From assembly GCA_016793115.1 (NCBI GenBank), contig JAEUIN010000176.1, positions 1-32,429 of the forward strand: a stretch of DNA of 32,429 bases. The letters are read 5' to 3'. Positions 1-7,580 of the stretch are shown one piece after another. The notes below the pieces were generated by a model that searched no databases, had not been told where the DNA came from, and was given only the letters and a program-made list of their open reading frames with translations. The stretch is from Planctomycetaceae bacterium. GTDB taxonomy: Bacteria > Planctomycetota > Planctomycetia > Pirellulales > PNKZ01. Position numbers and translations under genes: made by a program. Each line of letters starts with the position of its first letter. Positions within the stretch are counted from its first letter, which is position 1.

Positions 1-379
<379 letters not shown>

Positions 380-551
380 ATATTTGCTTAGACCGAACCC
401 CGCTTGCGCGAAGCCGGTTGATAAACAGATTTCAGAGGAGCCTGACTCGCTATCAATTTCGGTCGTCATCCACAAACGCGTCTTGCGACCCGTCCGCAGA
501 ATTCAACCGGGTACAGTCTGTACCGGCTAAAATCTTGAAATCACTACCAAA

Positions 552-564
552 TTGTCAAAGAACA
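552..564 (-). promoter_or_regulatory. boxA-like antitermination element in the 16S leader
   Basis: On the minus strand this reads TGTTCTTTGACAA, close to the E. coli rrn boxA (TGCTCTTTAACAA). It lies in the transcribed leader between the promoter and the mature 16S, where boxA is expected to load the NusB/S10 antitermination complex. Identification is by sequence similarity and position only. Confidence 0.65.
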
Positions 565-618
565 AATACGTCGTCCGTGAACAATTAGCCGTGGCCAACT
601 GCCACAAACGACTCGTGT

Positions 619-646
619 AATGTATCGGATTCAGGTTTGGTGTCAA
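619..646 (-). promoter_or_regulatory. Sigma-70-type rRNA promoter
   Basis: On the minus strand a perfect -35 box TTGACA (646-641) is separated by 16 bases from TACATT (624-619), a 4/6 match to the -10 consensus. Just upstream (647-664) lies an A/T-rich stretch with A- and T-tracts that could act as an UP element. Transcription would start near 612 and give a leader of about 230 bases before the 16S. This is the best promoter in the window. Confidence 0.7.
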
Positions 647-1022
647 GCAATGAAAAACAAAAAATCGGCGAATGATTTAGAAACGTAGTTTTTCTCGGGA
701 TTTTGCCGGCTTTTTGCGGATCGAAGACGCCCGGTTTTCCATTGTGTGGACGCCCGCCACGCTTTCTGGTTTTACTGCCGGCGGGAAATCTCAGCACTGC
801 CGGCGGGCCGTTCAAGTTCAGCGTTTCCGCAGCCGACATCGCGGAGTAACGCGGAATTGCGCGGAGAAGATCGAAAATCGACGCGACTTCGCTCCAAAAA
901 CCGGGCAGAATCTAGAGACTTCCGCCCCTGCGGCGGCAACAAATCACTCAGAGCGACGGGTTTCGACCGGCGACGGCCGACGACTTCGCTCCCGTTTACT
1001 TTCTTGGGAAGCACTTTTAGAC

Positions 1023-1763
1023 ATGCGCACTTCGAATCCCGCCCTCAACGACAAGACGTTCGCCGCCGCGTTCGGCTACGAAACGCCCGCCCAGGCGATG
1101 ACGTTGCAGGGAACCGTCGTCAAGTCGGGCGTCCTGCTCACCGCCGCGATCGTCGCGGCCGCCTACTCCTGGCAACAAACGCTCGTCAATCCCGACACCG
1201 CTCGAATGCTGATGTTCGGCGGCATCATCGGCGGGCTCGTCGCCTCGCTCGTCATCATCTTCAAGCCGACGACGGCCGGCTGGTGCTCGCCCATCTACGC
1301 CGTCTGCGAAGGCCTGTTTCTCGGTGCGATTTCGTCGATCTACGAATCGGTCTACAGCGGCATCGTCATGCAGGCCGCGCTGCTCACGTTCGGCACTCTC
1401 GGCGCTTTGCTGCTCGCCTACACCACGGGCGTGATCAAAGCCACGGAGAACTTCAAGCTGGGCGTCGCCGCGGCCACCGGCGGCATCGCGATCGTCTACC
1501 TACTCACATTCGTGCTCGGCTTCTTCGGCATCAAGATGCCGTTCATTCATGAATCGGGCCTGATCGGCATCGGCATCTCGGTGTTCATCGTCGTGATCGC
1601 CGCGTTGAACTTGGTGCTCGATTTCGACTTCATCGAAACCGGCGTCGCCCGCGGCGCGCCGAAGTATATGGAGTGGTACGCCGCGTTCGGCCTGATGGTT
1701 ACGCTCGTGTGGCTCTACGTCGAAATGCTCCGCCTGCTCGCGAAGCTCAACAGCCGCGACTAA
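1023..1763 (+). CDS. Bax inhibitor-1/YccA family membrane protein
   Basis: A 246-residue integral membrane protein of the Bax inhibitor-1/YccA family (TMBIM-like proteins; some bacterial members are pH-sensitive calcium leak channels). Hydrophobic segments lie at about 31-50, 62-81, 91-108, 116-136, 145-170, 179-199 and 219-238, giving the seven-segment pattern of the family. The acidic motif LDFDFIE at 199-205, with D200 and D202, is typical of the YccA-like bacterial subgroup. The frame is open for about 100 codons upstream, but that part is arginine-rich shadow, and the hydrophilic N-terminus MRTSNPALND matches family members, so the ATG at 1023 is chosen although no strong ribosome binding site precedes it. 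An intrinsic terminator follows directly. Its substrate in this organism is unknown. Confidence 0.9.
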   Translation: MRTSNPALNDKTFAAAFGYETPAQAMTLQGTVVKSGVLLTAAIVAAAYSWQQTLVNPDTARMLMFGGIIGGLVASLVIIFKPTTAGWCSPIYAVCEGLFLGAISSIYESVYSGIVMQAALLTFGTLGALLLAYTTGVIKATENFKLGVAAATGGIAIVYLLTFVLGFFGIKMPFIHESGLIGIGISVFIVVIAALNLVLDFDFIETGVARGAPKYMEWYAAFGLMVTLVWLYVEMLRLLAKLNSRD

Positions 1764-1801
1764 GCGAGCGTCGAGCCTGCGGCGGCGTCGATCGATCTTG
1801 G

Positions 1802-1840
1802 AGCCGCGCGACGAGAAACGTCGCGCGGCTTCTTTGATTT
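1802..1840 (+). terminator. Intrinsic terminator after the Bax inhibitor-like gene
   Basis: A perfect 12-base-pair stem (1802-1813 with 1819-1830) closes a five-base loop AGAAA and is followed by the T-rich tail TCTTTGATTT. It lies 38 bases past the stop codon at 1763 and separates this gene from the Dps gene. Confidence 0.85.
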
Positions 1841-1943
1841 CCGGCGTCGAAATCGTGCCGCGAAGCGTAGCGGCGTCGCTAGTCATCGCGAACCGCGGTG
1901 TTAGAATTCTGGGAAAATCCCCGTAAATTCCGGAGATGCCGAG

Positions 1944-2426
1944 ATGCCGCTCAATCCCACCAAGAACGATCTTGCGGTCGACGCGCGGACAAAGATCGTC
2001 GATCTGCTGCAAGCCCGACTCGCCGATTGCGCCGATTTGCAATCGCACGCCAAGCAGGCCCACTGGAACGTGAAGGGGGTCAACTTCATCGCCTTGCACA
2101 AGCTGTTCGACGAGATCTACGAGCAGGTCGGGGAGTTTATCGACGAGATCGCGGAGCGGGGCGTCGAACTCGGCGGCCTCATGAAAGGGACGGCGCGGGC
2201 CGTCGCGGCGCAAACTTCGTTGAAGGAATACCCGCTCGGCGCGACCGCTTGGCGCGATCACGCGGCGGCGATGTCCGACTCGCTGGCCGCGTTCGGCAAG
2301 CTGGCCCGCGCGGCGATCGACGAGTCGACGAAACACGGCGACGCCGACACGGCCGACCTGTTCACCGAGATTTCCCGCGGCATCGACAAATCGCTCTGGA
2401 TGGTCGAGGCGCATCTGCAGGACTAA
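1944..2426 (+). CDS. dps: Dps-family DNA-protecting ferritin
   Basis: A 160-residue member of the Dps family, which forms dodecamers that oxidise and store iron using hydrogen peroxide and can shield DNA in starved or stressed cells. The intersubunit ferroxidase ligands are all present: H40 in the QAHWN motif, H52, D56, D67 and E71, equivalent to E. coli H51, H63, D67, D78 and E82. The N-terminal tail is short and carries few lysines, so direct DNA binding is uncertain. The ATG at 1944 has GGAG eight bases upstream (1932-1935). A -10-like TAGAAT lies at 1902-1907 without a convincing -35, which would suit a stress-regulated promoter, but this is weak evidence. The next gene is a nitroreductase on the same strand. 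Confidence 0.93.
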   Translation: MPLNPTKNDLAVDARTKIVDLLQARLADCADLQSHAKQAHWNVKGVNFIALHKLFDEIYEQVGEFIDEIAERGVELGGLMKGTARAVAAQTSLKEYPLGATAWRDHAAAMSDSLAAFGKLARAAIDESTKHGDADTADLFTEISRGIDKSLWMVEAHLQD

Positions 2427-2438
2427 AGTCGGAAGGCA

Positions 2439-2511
2439 AAATGCAAAAGGCAAAACTGCCTCATTTGCGACGCCGCCCGTCCGGTTTCCCGCTATTTTGC
2501 CTTTTGCATTT
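2439..2511. repeat. Inverted repeat of a GCAAAAGGCAAAA-type motif
   Basis: Arms at 2439-2455 and 2495-2511 are perfect 17-base reverse complements (AAATGCAAAAGGCAAAA and its complement) around a 39-base GC-rich spacer. They fill the gap between the Dps stop and the nitroreductase start. The A/T-rich arms contrast with the surrounding GC-rich DNA. In RNA it could form a long hairpin that separates expression of the two genes, but there is no classical U-tract design. Confidence 0.8.
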
Positions 2512-2532
2512 CTACTTTTGGCTTTCCCTCTC

Positions 2533-3156
2533 ATGGACATTTTCTCCGCGATCGAGCAGCGCCGCAGCATCAAGAAGTACGACACGACGCACAAGATGAC
2601 GCCCGAAGAAGAGCGTCGCTTGCTCGAACTCGCTCTGCTTTCGCCGACGTCGTTCAACATCCAAAACTGGCGATTCGTCGTCGTCCGCGATCCGGAATTG
2701 AGGAAGCAGATTCGCGCCGCGGCCTGGAATCAGGCCCAGATCGAAGAATGCCAACTCACGGTCGTGCTCTGCGCCGATCTGCGGGCGTGGGAAAAAGATC
2801 CGCACCGCTATTGGCAAAACGCCCCCGAGCCGACGCGCAACGCCTTGGTGCCGATGATCGGCAAGGTCTACGCCGGCAAAGACGAACTGCAACGCGACGA
2901 AGCGATGCGCTCGATCGGCATCGCGGCGCAAACGCTGATGCTCGCGGCGAAGGGGCTCGGCTACGACAGCGGCGCGCTCGTCGGGTTCGACTTCGCCAAG
3001 GTCGCCTCGCTCATCAATCTGCCGGCCGACCATGTGATCGGCATGATCATCGTGATCGGCAAGCGGCTGCACGAGCCCTACTCGCGCGGCGGGCAACTGC
3101 CGTATGAAGAAGTCGTTATCGAGAATCGCTTTCCGGACGCGACGGTGAGAAGCTAG
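2533..3156 (+). CDS. Nitroreductase family protein
   Basis: A 207-residue FMN-dependent nitroreductase-type oxidoreductase. The N-terminus (MDIFSAIEQRRSIKKYD) carries the RRSxxxY/F phosphate-binding signature at 10-16, and the segment SPTSFNIQNWRFVVV at about 38-52 is the conserved flavin-contacting region. Length is normal for the family. Members reduce nitro-aromatics, quinones or flavins with NAD(P)H; the substrate cannot be told. The ATG at 2533 gives the canonical N-terminus. The frame is open a further 12 codons upstream, but that part lies in the inverted repeat. No ribosome binding site is visible because the leader is pyrimidine-rich. Confidence 0.9.
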   Translation: MDIFSAIEQRRSIKKYDTTHKMTPEEERRLLELALLSPTSFNIQNWRFVVVRDPELRKQIRAAAWNQAQIEECQLTVVLCADLRAWEKDPHRYWQNAPEPTRNALVPMIGKVYAGKDELQRDEAMRSIGIAAQTLMLAAKGLGYDSGALVGFDFAKVASLINLPADHVIGMIIVIGKRLHEPYSRGGQLPYEEVVIENRFPDATVRS

Positions 3157-3183
3157 CGGCGAGCGAACCGAGGAGCTTTGGGC

Positions 3184-4110
3184 ATGTATGTCTCCTCTCG
3201 TTGTTTCCCGGCCGCCGTGATTTCGACGACGCTCCTTCTCGCGACGGCCGGTTGCTCTCGCGAAATTCCGCCGCTTTCCACGAACTCGCTCGACGGCGCG
3301 AATAGCCCGTTCGAGATTTACTGGCCGCCGCGCGATCCGGAAGAGGAATCTTCTGTCAAAGTCAATCCATTATTGCATGGTGATCTAACCGTCGCCGCCC
3401 GGCCCGCGGCCGATGGACCGGCCGAACTGCAACTTTACGTTACGATCACGCGACCGTCCGCGGAGCCCGACCGGTTGTTTTGGAACTCGCAACTCGCGTT
3501 CGCCGACATCGCATGGATGGGCGAGGTTCGGGTCTGGGACGTCGACAAAAAGTGGCTTTGGCCGAACGTCGTCCACCTGTTTCGGCTGCCGGGCCGGGAG
3601 CGAATCGAACGCTACGGCGGCGTTGATCCCGGCAAAGGCGTCGACAACGATTTCGCCGCAGTGCTCATCCGCAAGTATGCGTCCGACGGTTTGACGGAAT
3701 CGCCCGCTACGCAAGATCGTCCGCTCGTCTCGGCGAACTGGCGGCCGGTTGCTGAGGGCGAGGTCGGCGGGCAAGCCGTCGTGCACCAAGCGCGTTCCGA
3801 CCTGTTTCACTTGCGCGTCGGCGAGGTCGGTTGCGATGCTCGTGGGCAGATTAAAGTTTGGTTGATCTATGCCGACTTTCTCGGCGCGAAACCTCCGCGA
3901 AACTGGCCGCGCGATGGAGAATGGGCGGGTGGCATCCTGGCGTATTTTGAAATCGATTGGTCGACGACGCCCGCCGGCCGCTGCCTCGGAGTGATTCGAC
4001 GCAAGAAGCCGGCGAAGGGAACCGGTTTCGATTGGGAACGCTGGGTTGACCATCGACCGGGTATGGAACAATCCGCCGCCCGAATGCGTCTTAGCGATGA
4101 TGATCCGTGA
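3184..4110 (+). CDS. Putative lipoprotein of unknown function
   Basis: A 308-residue protein I cannot assign to a family. It starts with a signal sequence ending in a lipobox-like TAGC with the lipid-modified cysteine at residue 24, so it is probably a membrane-anchored lipoprotein facing the periplasm. The rest is tryptophan-rich and soluble-looking, with no obvious catalytic motif. The ATG at 3184 has AGGAG eight bases upstream (3171-3175); the in-frame TTG at 3178 would be too close to that site. It follows the nitroreductase after 27 bases and could be cotranscribed with it. Nothing suggests a shared function. Confidence 0.75.
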   Translation: MYVSSRCFPAAVISTTLLLATAGCSREIPPLSTNSLDGANSPFEIYWPPRDPEEESSVKVNPLLHGDLTVAARPAADGPAELQLYVTITRPSAEPDRLFWNSQLAFADIAWMGEVRVWDVDKKWLWPNVVHLFRLPGRERIERYGGVDPGKGVDNDFAAVLIRKYASDGLTESPATQDRPLVSANWRPVAEGEVGGQAVVHQARSDLFHLRVGEVGCDARGQIKVWLIYADFLGAKPPRNWPRDGEWAGGILAYFEIDWSTTPAGRCLGVIRRKKPAKGTGFDWERWVDHRPGMEQSAARMRLSDDDP

Positions 4111-4496
4111 GATACAAGGCGATTGTTTTGCAGCGGCGGCGAGCGGACGTTCAGCGTTTGCCCTGCGCCCGTACGAAGTCGATCAACTCCGGGCACTCCT
4201 TTACGCTGCATGCGCCGTCGTTATCCGAATCGTCGCCTGGCGCCGCCGACGACAATTTAGAAGAGCCGGATGAACCGGCGGACGCCCGCTCGCCACCGGC
4301 AGAGTAGGCTACGTCTCACATTAGTTCGGCGGAAAGCGACAGACGAGCCGCCGGCGAAGCCCCAATTGGACTAAGAATTATTTCGTTCCGGCCCGGATGC
4401 CCGGCAAGGCAACATGCAGAGGCTCCACTAGCTATGTTCGGCTGTGCACTAAGCACTGGTGGACAAGCCACCAGTGCCACCCAACGGAAGCGAACG
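4111..4496. other. Convergent spacer with a possible gene remnant and a palindromic repeat
   Basis: This 386-base gap separates the rightward lipoprotein gene from the leftward CoA-disulfide reductase gene. On the minus strand 4151-4315 is open without any ATG and ends in protein-like sequence, CPELIDFVRAQGKR before a TGA, with a Ser/Gly/Asp-rich stretch ahead of it. It may be the C-terminal relic of a lost exported protein, but could also be chance. The palindromic repeat at 4453-4477 lies near the right end. Confidence 0.3.
4453..4477. repeat. Palindromic intergenic repeat, family A, copy 1
   Basis: Ten-base perfect arms (GCACTGGTGG at 4453-4462 and its complement at 4468-4477) enclose ACAAG, and the element continues into CCACCC. 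The same core recurs at 7018-7036 and, as a mirrored pair, at 7465-7542. Here it lies 20 bases beyond the stop of the leftward gene, so it can also form a hairpin in both convergent transcripts. Confidence 0.85.
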
Positions 4497-6152
4497 CTAG
4501 AGCGCCTGCGGGCCCCGAAACAGCAGATACGTTTTATAGCCGCCGCCGATATTGGAGGCGGCGTAGCCGCGCTGCCGCAGAATGCGGGTCGCCAGGTAGC
4601 CGCGTTGGCCGACTTGGCAATACACGGCGATCTCGCGATCGCGGGGCAATTCTTCGAGCCGCGCTCGCAAGTCGTCGACCGGGATGTTCACCGCGCCGGG
4701 GATGTTGCCGGCCGCGAATTCCTGCGGCGTGCGAACGTCGAGCAGCAGCGGACGCTTGCTCTCCTCGCTCGCCGACACGGCCTCGACGTCGACCTGCGGA
4801 TGATCGCCGCGCAACAGGCCGGCGGCGACGAAGCCGGCCATATTGATCGGGTCTTTCGCCGAGCCGTACTGCGGGGCGTAGCAGAGTTCCATCTCTTCCA
4901 GATCGAACACGGTCATGCCGGCCTGCAACGCGACGGCGAGCACGTCGATGCGTTTGTCGACTCCCGCTCCGCCGACCGCTTGCGCGCCGAGCAGTTTGCC
5001 CGTCTCCGGGTGGAACAGAATCTTGATCGTCATAGGTTCCGCGCCCGGATAATAGCCGGCGTGGTTCGCCGGATGCACGTAAGCCTTGCGAAACGGCCGC
5101 TGTGCGCGGCGCAGCGCTTTTTCCGAAGCCCCGGTCGCCGCCGCCGTCAGTTCGAACACGCCGACCACGGCGGTTCCCTGCGTGCCGCGAAACTTCGCCG
5201 GCCGGCCGAAGATGTGATCGGCGGCGAGGCGCCCCTGGCGATTCGCCGGGCCGGCGAGCGGCACTTGCGTCGCGTCGCCGGAGACAAAGTCGCGCACTTC
5301 CACGGCGTCGCCCACCGCATAGACGTCGGGATCGGCCGTCTGCATCTGTTCGTTCACGCGAATGCCGCCGCGCGGGCCGACTTCCAGCCCCGCTTCGACC
5401 GCGAGCCGGTTTTCCGGCCGCACGCCGATGCCCAAGATCACCAAATCGGCCGGCAGCCGCTCGCCCGATTTCACGCGGACCACGAGCCCGTCGGTCGCCG
5501 CTTCAATCGCCTCGGCCGATTGCTCCAGCAATACGCTCACTCCGTGCTTACGCAGCGTTTCCAAGATCGGCGTCGTCATTTCCTTATCGAGCGGCGGCAG
5601 CACTTGGTCTTGCAACTCGACGACGGTCGTCGCCACGCCGCGCCGCACGAAGTTTTCGACCAACTCCAGGCCGATGAATCCGGCGCCGACGACGACGGCC
5701 CGCCGCACTCCGGCGTCGACGCGTTCCTTGATCCGGTCGACGTCTTGCAGATTGCGAAGCGTGAAGATGCCCGGCAGGTCGATCCCCGGAATCGGCGGGC
5801 GCAGCGGCGCAGCGCCGGGTGCGAGAATCAGCTTGTCGTACGTCTCGTTGTACTCGCGGCCGGTCGCCAGATCGCGGACGCGAACTTTCTTCGCCGCGCG
5901 GTCGATCGCTTCCACCGACGAGCGCGTGCGGACGTCGAGCTTGAAGCGTGCTCGCAGCCGCTCGGGCGTCGTGACGAGCAGTTTTTCGCGCTGGGCGATT
6001 TCGCCGCCCACATAATAAGGGAGGCCGCAATTGGCGAACGAGACGTCGGGCCCGCGCTCGAAGACGATAATCTCGGCGTCTTCCGACAAGCGGCGGGCCC
6101 GCGCCGCCGCCGAAGCGCCTCCCGCCACGCCGCCGACGATCAACAGCTTCAT
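4497..6152 (-). CDS. CoA-disulfide reductase with C-terminal rhodanese domain
   Basis: A 551-residue fusion. Residues 1 to about 450 are a FAD/NAD(P)H pyridine nucleotide-disulfide oxidoreductase: the FAD-binding GGVAGGASAA motif is at 7-16, and the single redox cysteine C42 lies in SFANCGLPYYVGG, as in CoA-disulfide reductases and NADH-dependent persulfide reductases. Residues from about 455 form a rhodanese domain (LLLDVRTPQEF, then the active loop CQVGQRG with C512). Such fusions reduce CoA disulfides, CoA-persulfide or polysulfide, passing sulfur between the two domains. The ATG at 6152 has AAGGAGGA eight bases upstream (6161-6168); a GTG directly before it is less well spaced. The protein lacks a signal peptide and is cytosolic. 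The hydrolase gene upstream ends 34 bases away, so the two may be cotranscribed. Confidence 0.9.
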   Translation of the reverse strand: MKLLIVGGVAGGASAAARARRLSEDAEIIVFERGPDVSFANCGLPYYVGGEIAQREKLLVTTPERLRARFKLDVRTRSSVEAIDRAAKKVRVRDLATGREYNETYDKLILAPGAAPLRPPIPGIDLPGIFTLRNLQDVDRIKERVDAGVRRAVVVGAGFIGLELVENFVRRGVATTVVELQDQVLPPLDKEMTTPILETLRKHGVSVLLEQSAEAIEAATDGLVVRVKSGERLPADLVILGIGVRPENRLAVEAGLEVGPRGGIRVNEQMQTADPDVYAVGDAVEVRDFVSGDATQVPLAGPANRQGRLAADHIFGRPAKFRGTQGTAVVGVFELTAAATGASEKALRRAQRPFRKAYVHPANHAGYYPGAEPMTIKILFHPETGKLLGAQAVGGAGVDKRIDVLAVALQAGMTVFDLEEMELCYAPQYGSAKDPINMAGFVAAGLLRGDHPQVDVEAVSASEESKRPLLLDVRTPQEFAAGNIPGAVNIPVDDLRARLEELPRDREIAVYCQVGQRGYLATRILRQRGYAASNIGGGYKTYLLFRGPQAL

Positions 6153-6160
6153 CACTTGGC

Positions 6161-6168
6161 TCCTCCTT
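6161..6168 (-). promoter_or_regulatory. Strong ribosome binding site deciding the reductase start
   Basis: AAGGAGGA on the minus strand lies eight bases before the ATG at 6152 and five before the in-frame GTG at 6155. The spacing favours the ATG. Confidence 0.75.
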
Positions 6169-6186
6169 GATGGATGCGAATCTACG

Positions 6187-6978
6187 CTACGACTTCGCCG
6201 CGGCCAAGACGAAGTCGACCAATTCGCGGCACTCGAAGAACGACGGCGACACTTTGTGCCCTTCGCCCTTGATGACTTTTACTTCGATCTTGCCGCCGCC
6301 GGCTTCGTAGCGCTCGCGCAAGAGCTTGGTGTTGTCGTCGTACGGCACGACCAAGTCGGTATCGCCGTGCACGACGAACACCGGCACCTTGTGTTTGAGC
6401 AACCCGTCGAGTCGCTCGATCGGGTTGAGCTGTTTCAACTGGGCGACGATCTCCTCCTCCTTCATTCCGAAGTCGGCCAGCGTCTGCGGTTTGGAGTTTT
6501 TCAGCGGCCAGCTTGTGAGGTTGAGCACGGGATAGATGCCGACGAAGGCTCGCAGTTTCGCGGGGTTTTCCACGGCCCACGAGAGCATCATCAGGCCGCC
6601 GCGGCTCTGGCCGAGGAGAATCGGCTTGGCGGACCAGCCGCGACGGACCATCTCGTCGTAAAACTTCGTGAACTTCGCCGTACTGCCTGGTGCGCCGCGG
6701 ACTTCGCCGAGATCGAATCCGGCCACGCCGATGCCGGCCTTCATCAACGGCTCGTAGTAAGCCGGCCGGCCGACGAGCGAGATGCCCTTGAGCGTCGGCG
6801 CGTACCAGACCCACGGCTTGCCGGCGGCCGGCTTGGGTGCGGCATAGACGAACGCCTGATGCCCGTCGACTTCGAAGGTTTCCTTCGCCGGATTCGGCTC
6901 GGCCTGAGCCGGAGCGACGGACGCGAACCAGAGCGGCGCGAGTAGAGCGATCGAGCGGAGCGGCGGGCGAAGATTCAT
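6187..6978 (-). CDS. Secreted alpha/beta hydrolase
   Basis: A 263-residue hydrolase of the alpha/beta fold. A signal peptide (residues 1 to about 26, ending VAPAQA) sends it out of the cytosol. The nucleophile elbow GQSRG puts S125 at the active site; the acid is D206 or D208 in VVHGDTDLVVPY, and H241 lies in KGEGHKVSP, completing a plausible triad. Members include esterases and dienelactone-hydrolase-like enzymes; the substrate is unknown. The frame runs 50 codons further upstream through a palindromic repeat, so the ATG at 6978, which begins the signal peptide, is the sensible start. The CoA-disulfide reductase gene follows 34 bases downstream. Confidence 0.85.
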   Translation of the reverse strand: MNLRPPLRSIALLAPLWFASVAPAQAEPNPAKETFEVDGHQAFVYAAPKPAAGKPWVWYAPTLKGISLVGRPAYYEPLMKAGIGVAGFDLGEVRGAPGSTAKFTKFYDEMVRRGWSAKPILLGQSRGGLMMLSWAVENPAKLRAFVGIYPVLNLTSWPLKNSKPQTLADFGMKEEEIVAQLKQLNPIERLDGLLKHKVPVFVVHGDTDLVVPYDDNTKLLRERYEAGGGKIEVKVIKGEGHKVSPSFFECRELVDFVLAAAKS

Positions 6979-7010
6979 AAAGCGTTGATCTCGTCGAGCG
7001 GCATGGTGCG

Positions 7011-7036
7011 GGTGCCGCTGGTGGCTCGTCCACCAG
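7011..7036. repeat. Palindromic intergenic repeat, family A, copy 2 (degenerate)
   Basis: CTGGTGG (7018-7024) and CCACCAG (7030-7036) pair around CTCGT, preceded by GGGTGCCG, which resembles the CCACCC end of the other copies read on the opposite strand. It lies in the divergent spacer between the hydrolase and the small CxxCxGxG protein. Confidence 0.65.
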
Positions 7037-7231
7037 GGCTGGAGTGGTTTCCGATTCTCCGCCGCCGCGATGCCGATTGCAACGTGTGCGTGGAAGGGCG
7101 CGGCGAACCATCGTCGAGCGGCGCGCAAAACTTCGCGTAACGTTTGGTCGACTTCGTTTCGCGCGTTACGCTAAGAAGCCCGCTTGGCCGGACGACAACG
7201 CCAAAATCGCATCTCCGCAGGAGCGCACTCG

Positions 7232-7438
7232 ATGGAAATCCGACCCGAACACCTGTTCCACAAATGCACGGCCTGCGGCGGCGACGGCGTGATGTCGCCC
7301 GGTCGCGACGCCGGCATCCCGGCCACGGCCGAGAAGAGCGTGAAGTGCGATCGCTGCGGCGGCAAAGGAATGACGCTGACCGACACCGGCACGGTGCTCC
7401 GCGCCTTCTTTCAAATGCTGCAAGACGGCAAGTTTTAG
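7232..7438 (+). CDS. Small protein with two CxxCxGxG zinc-binding motifs
   Basis: A 68-residue protein with two CxxCxGxG repeats, CTACGGDG (C12, C15) and CDRCGGKG (C39, C42), as in the zinc-binding cysteine-rich region of DnaJ. Four cysteines could bind one zinc ion. There is no J-domain and no signal peptide, so it is not a DnaJ; it may be a small protein-binding or redox-sensing zinc protein. AGGAG (7219-7223) lies eight bases before the ATG at 7232, which supports translation. It stands alone between divergent and convergent neighbours and is followed by a mirrored pair of palindromic repeats that could end transcription from both sides. Confidence 0.75.
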   Translation: MEIRPEHLFHKCTACGGDGVMSPGRDAGIPATAEKSVKCDRCGGKGMTLTDTGTVLRAFFQMLQDGKF

Positions 7439-7464
7439 GGCGCAGCTGAATAGAATAGAAAAAA

Positions 7465-7542
7465 GGGTGCCACTGCCGGCTCGCCCACCAGTGCTTCGGC
7501 AAGGCGTTTTAATCACTGGTGGGCAAGCCGGCAGTGCCACCC
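7465..7542. repeat. Mirrored pair of family A palindromic repeats
   Basis: Two 29-base elements, 7465-7493 and 7514-7542, are reverse complements of each other with 27 of 29 positions matching, separated by 20 bases. Each contains the CACTGGTGG and CCACCC parts seen at 4453. The arrangement resembles paired REP elements (BIMEs) of other bacteria. It sits between convergent genes (stops at 7438 and 7581), so a long hairpin would form in either transcript and could terminate or stabilise both. Confidence 0.85.
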
Positions 7543-7580
7543 GAACTGCGGCGCCCGCGACATGAGCCCGATTCGCGGCG

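Larger units (their letters stand above)
380..1022. other. 16S leader and spacer before the Bax inhibitor-like gene
   Basis: This stretch holds the rRNA leader (380 to about 612), the rRNA promoter and its A/T-rich upstream element. The remainder (about 670-1022) is GC-rich. Open frames cross it in several phases, but none has a ribosome binding site or a recognisable protein. The leftward rRNA unit and the rightward membrane protein gene are divergent, so the promoter of the latter should lie here, but I cannot point to it. Confidence 0.5.

Noticed and set aside
714..1022. 103-codon N-terminal extension of the Bax inhibitor-like protein
   Set aside because: The extension is Arg/Ser-rich, unlike any family member, and the internal ATG at 1023 begins a family-like N-terminus.
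4434..6170. Long rightward open frame (578 codons) opposite the CoA-disulfide reductase gene
   Set aside because: It is the antisense shadow of a clearly conserved gene: its translation is rich in Arg, His, Ala and Asp, matches no family and has no ribosome binding site. High GC content leaves antisense frames open.
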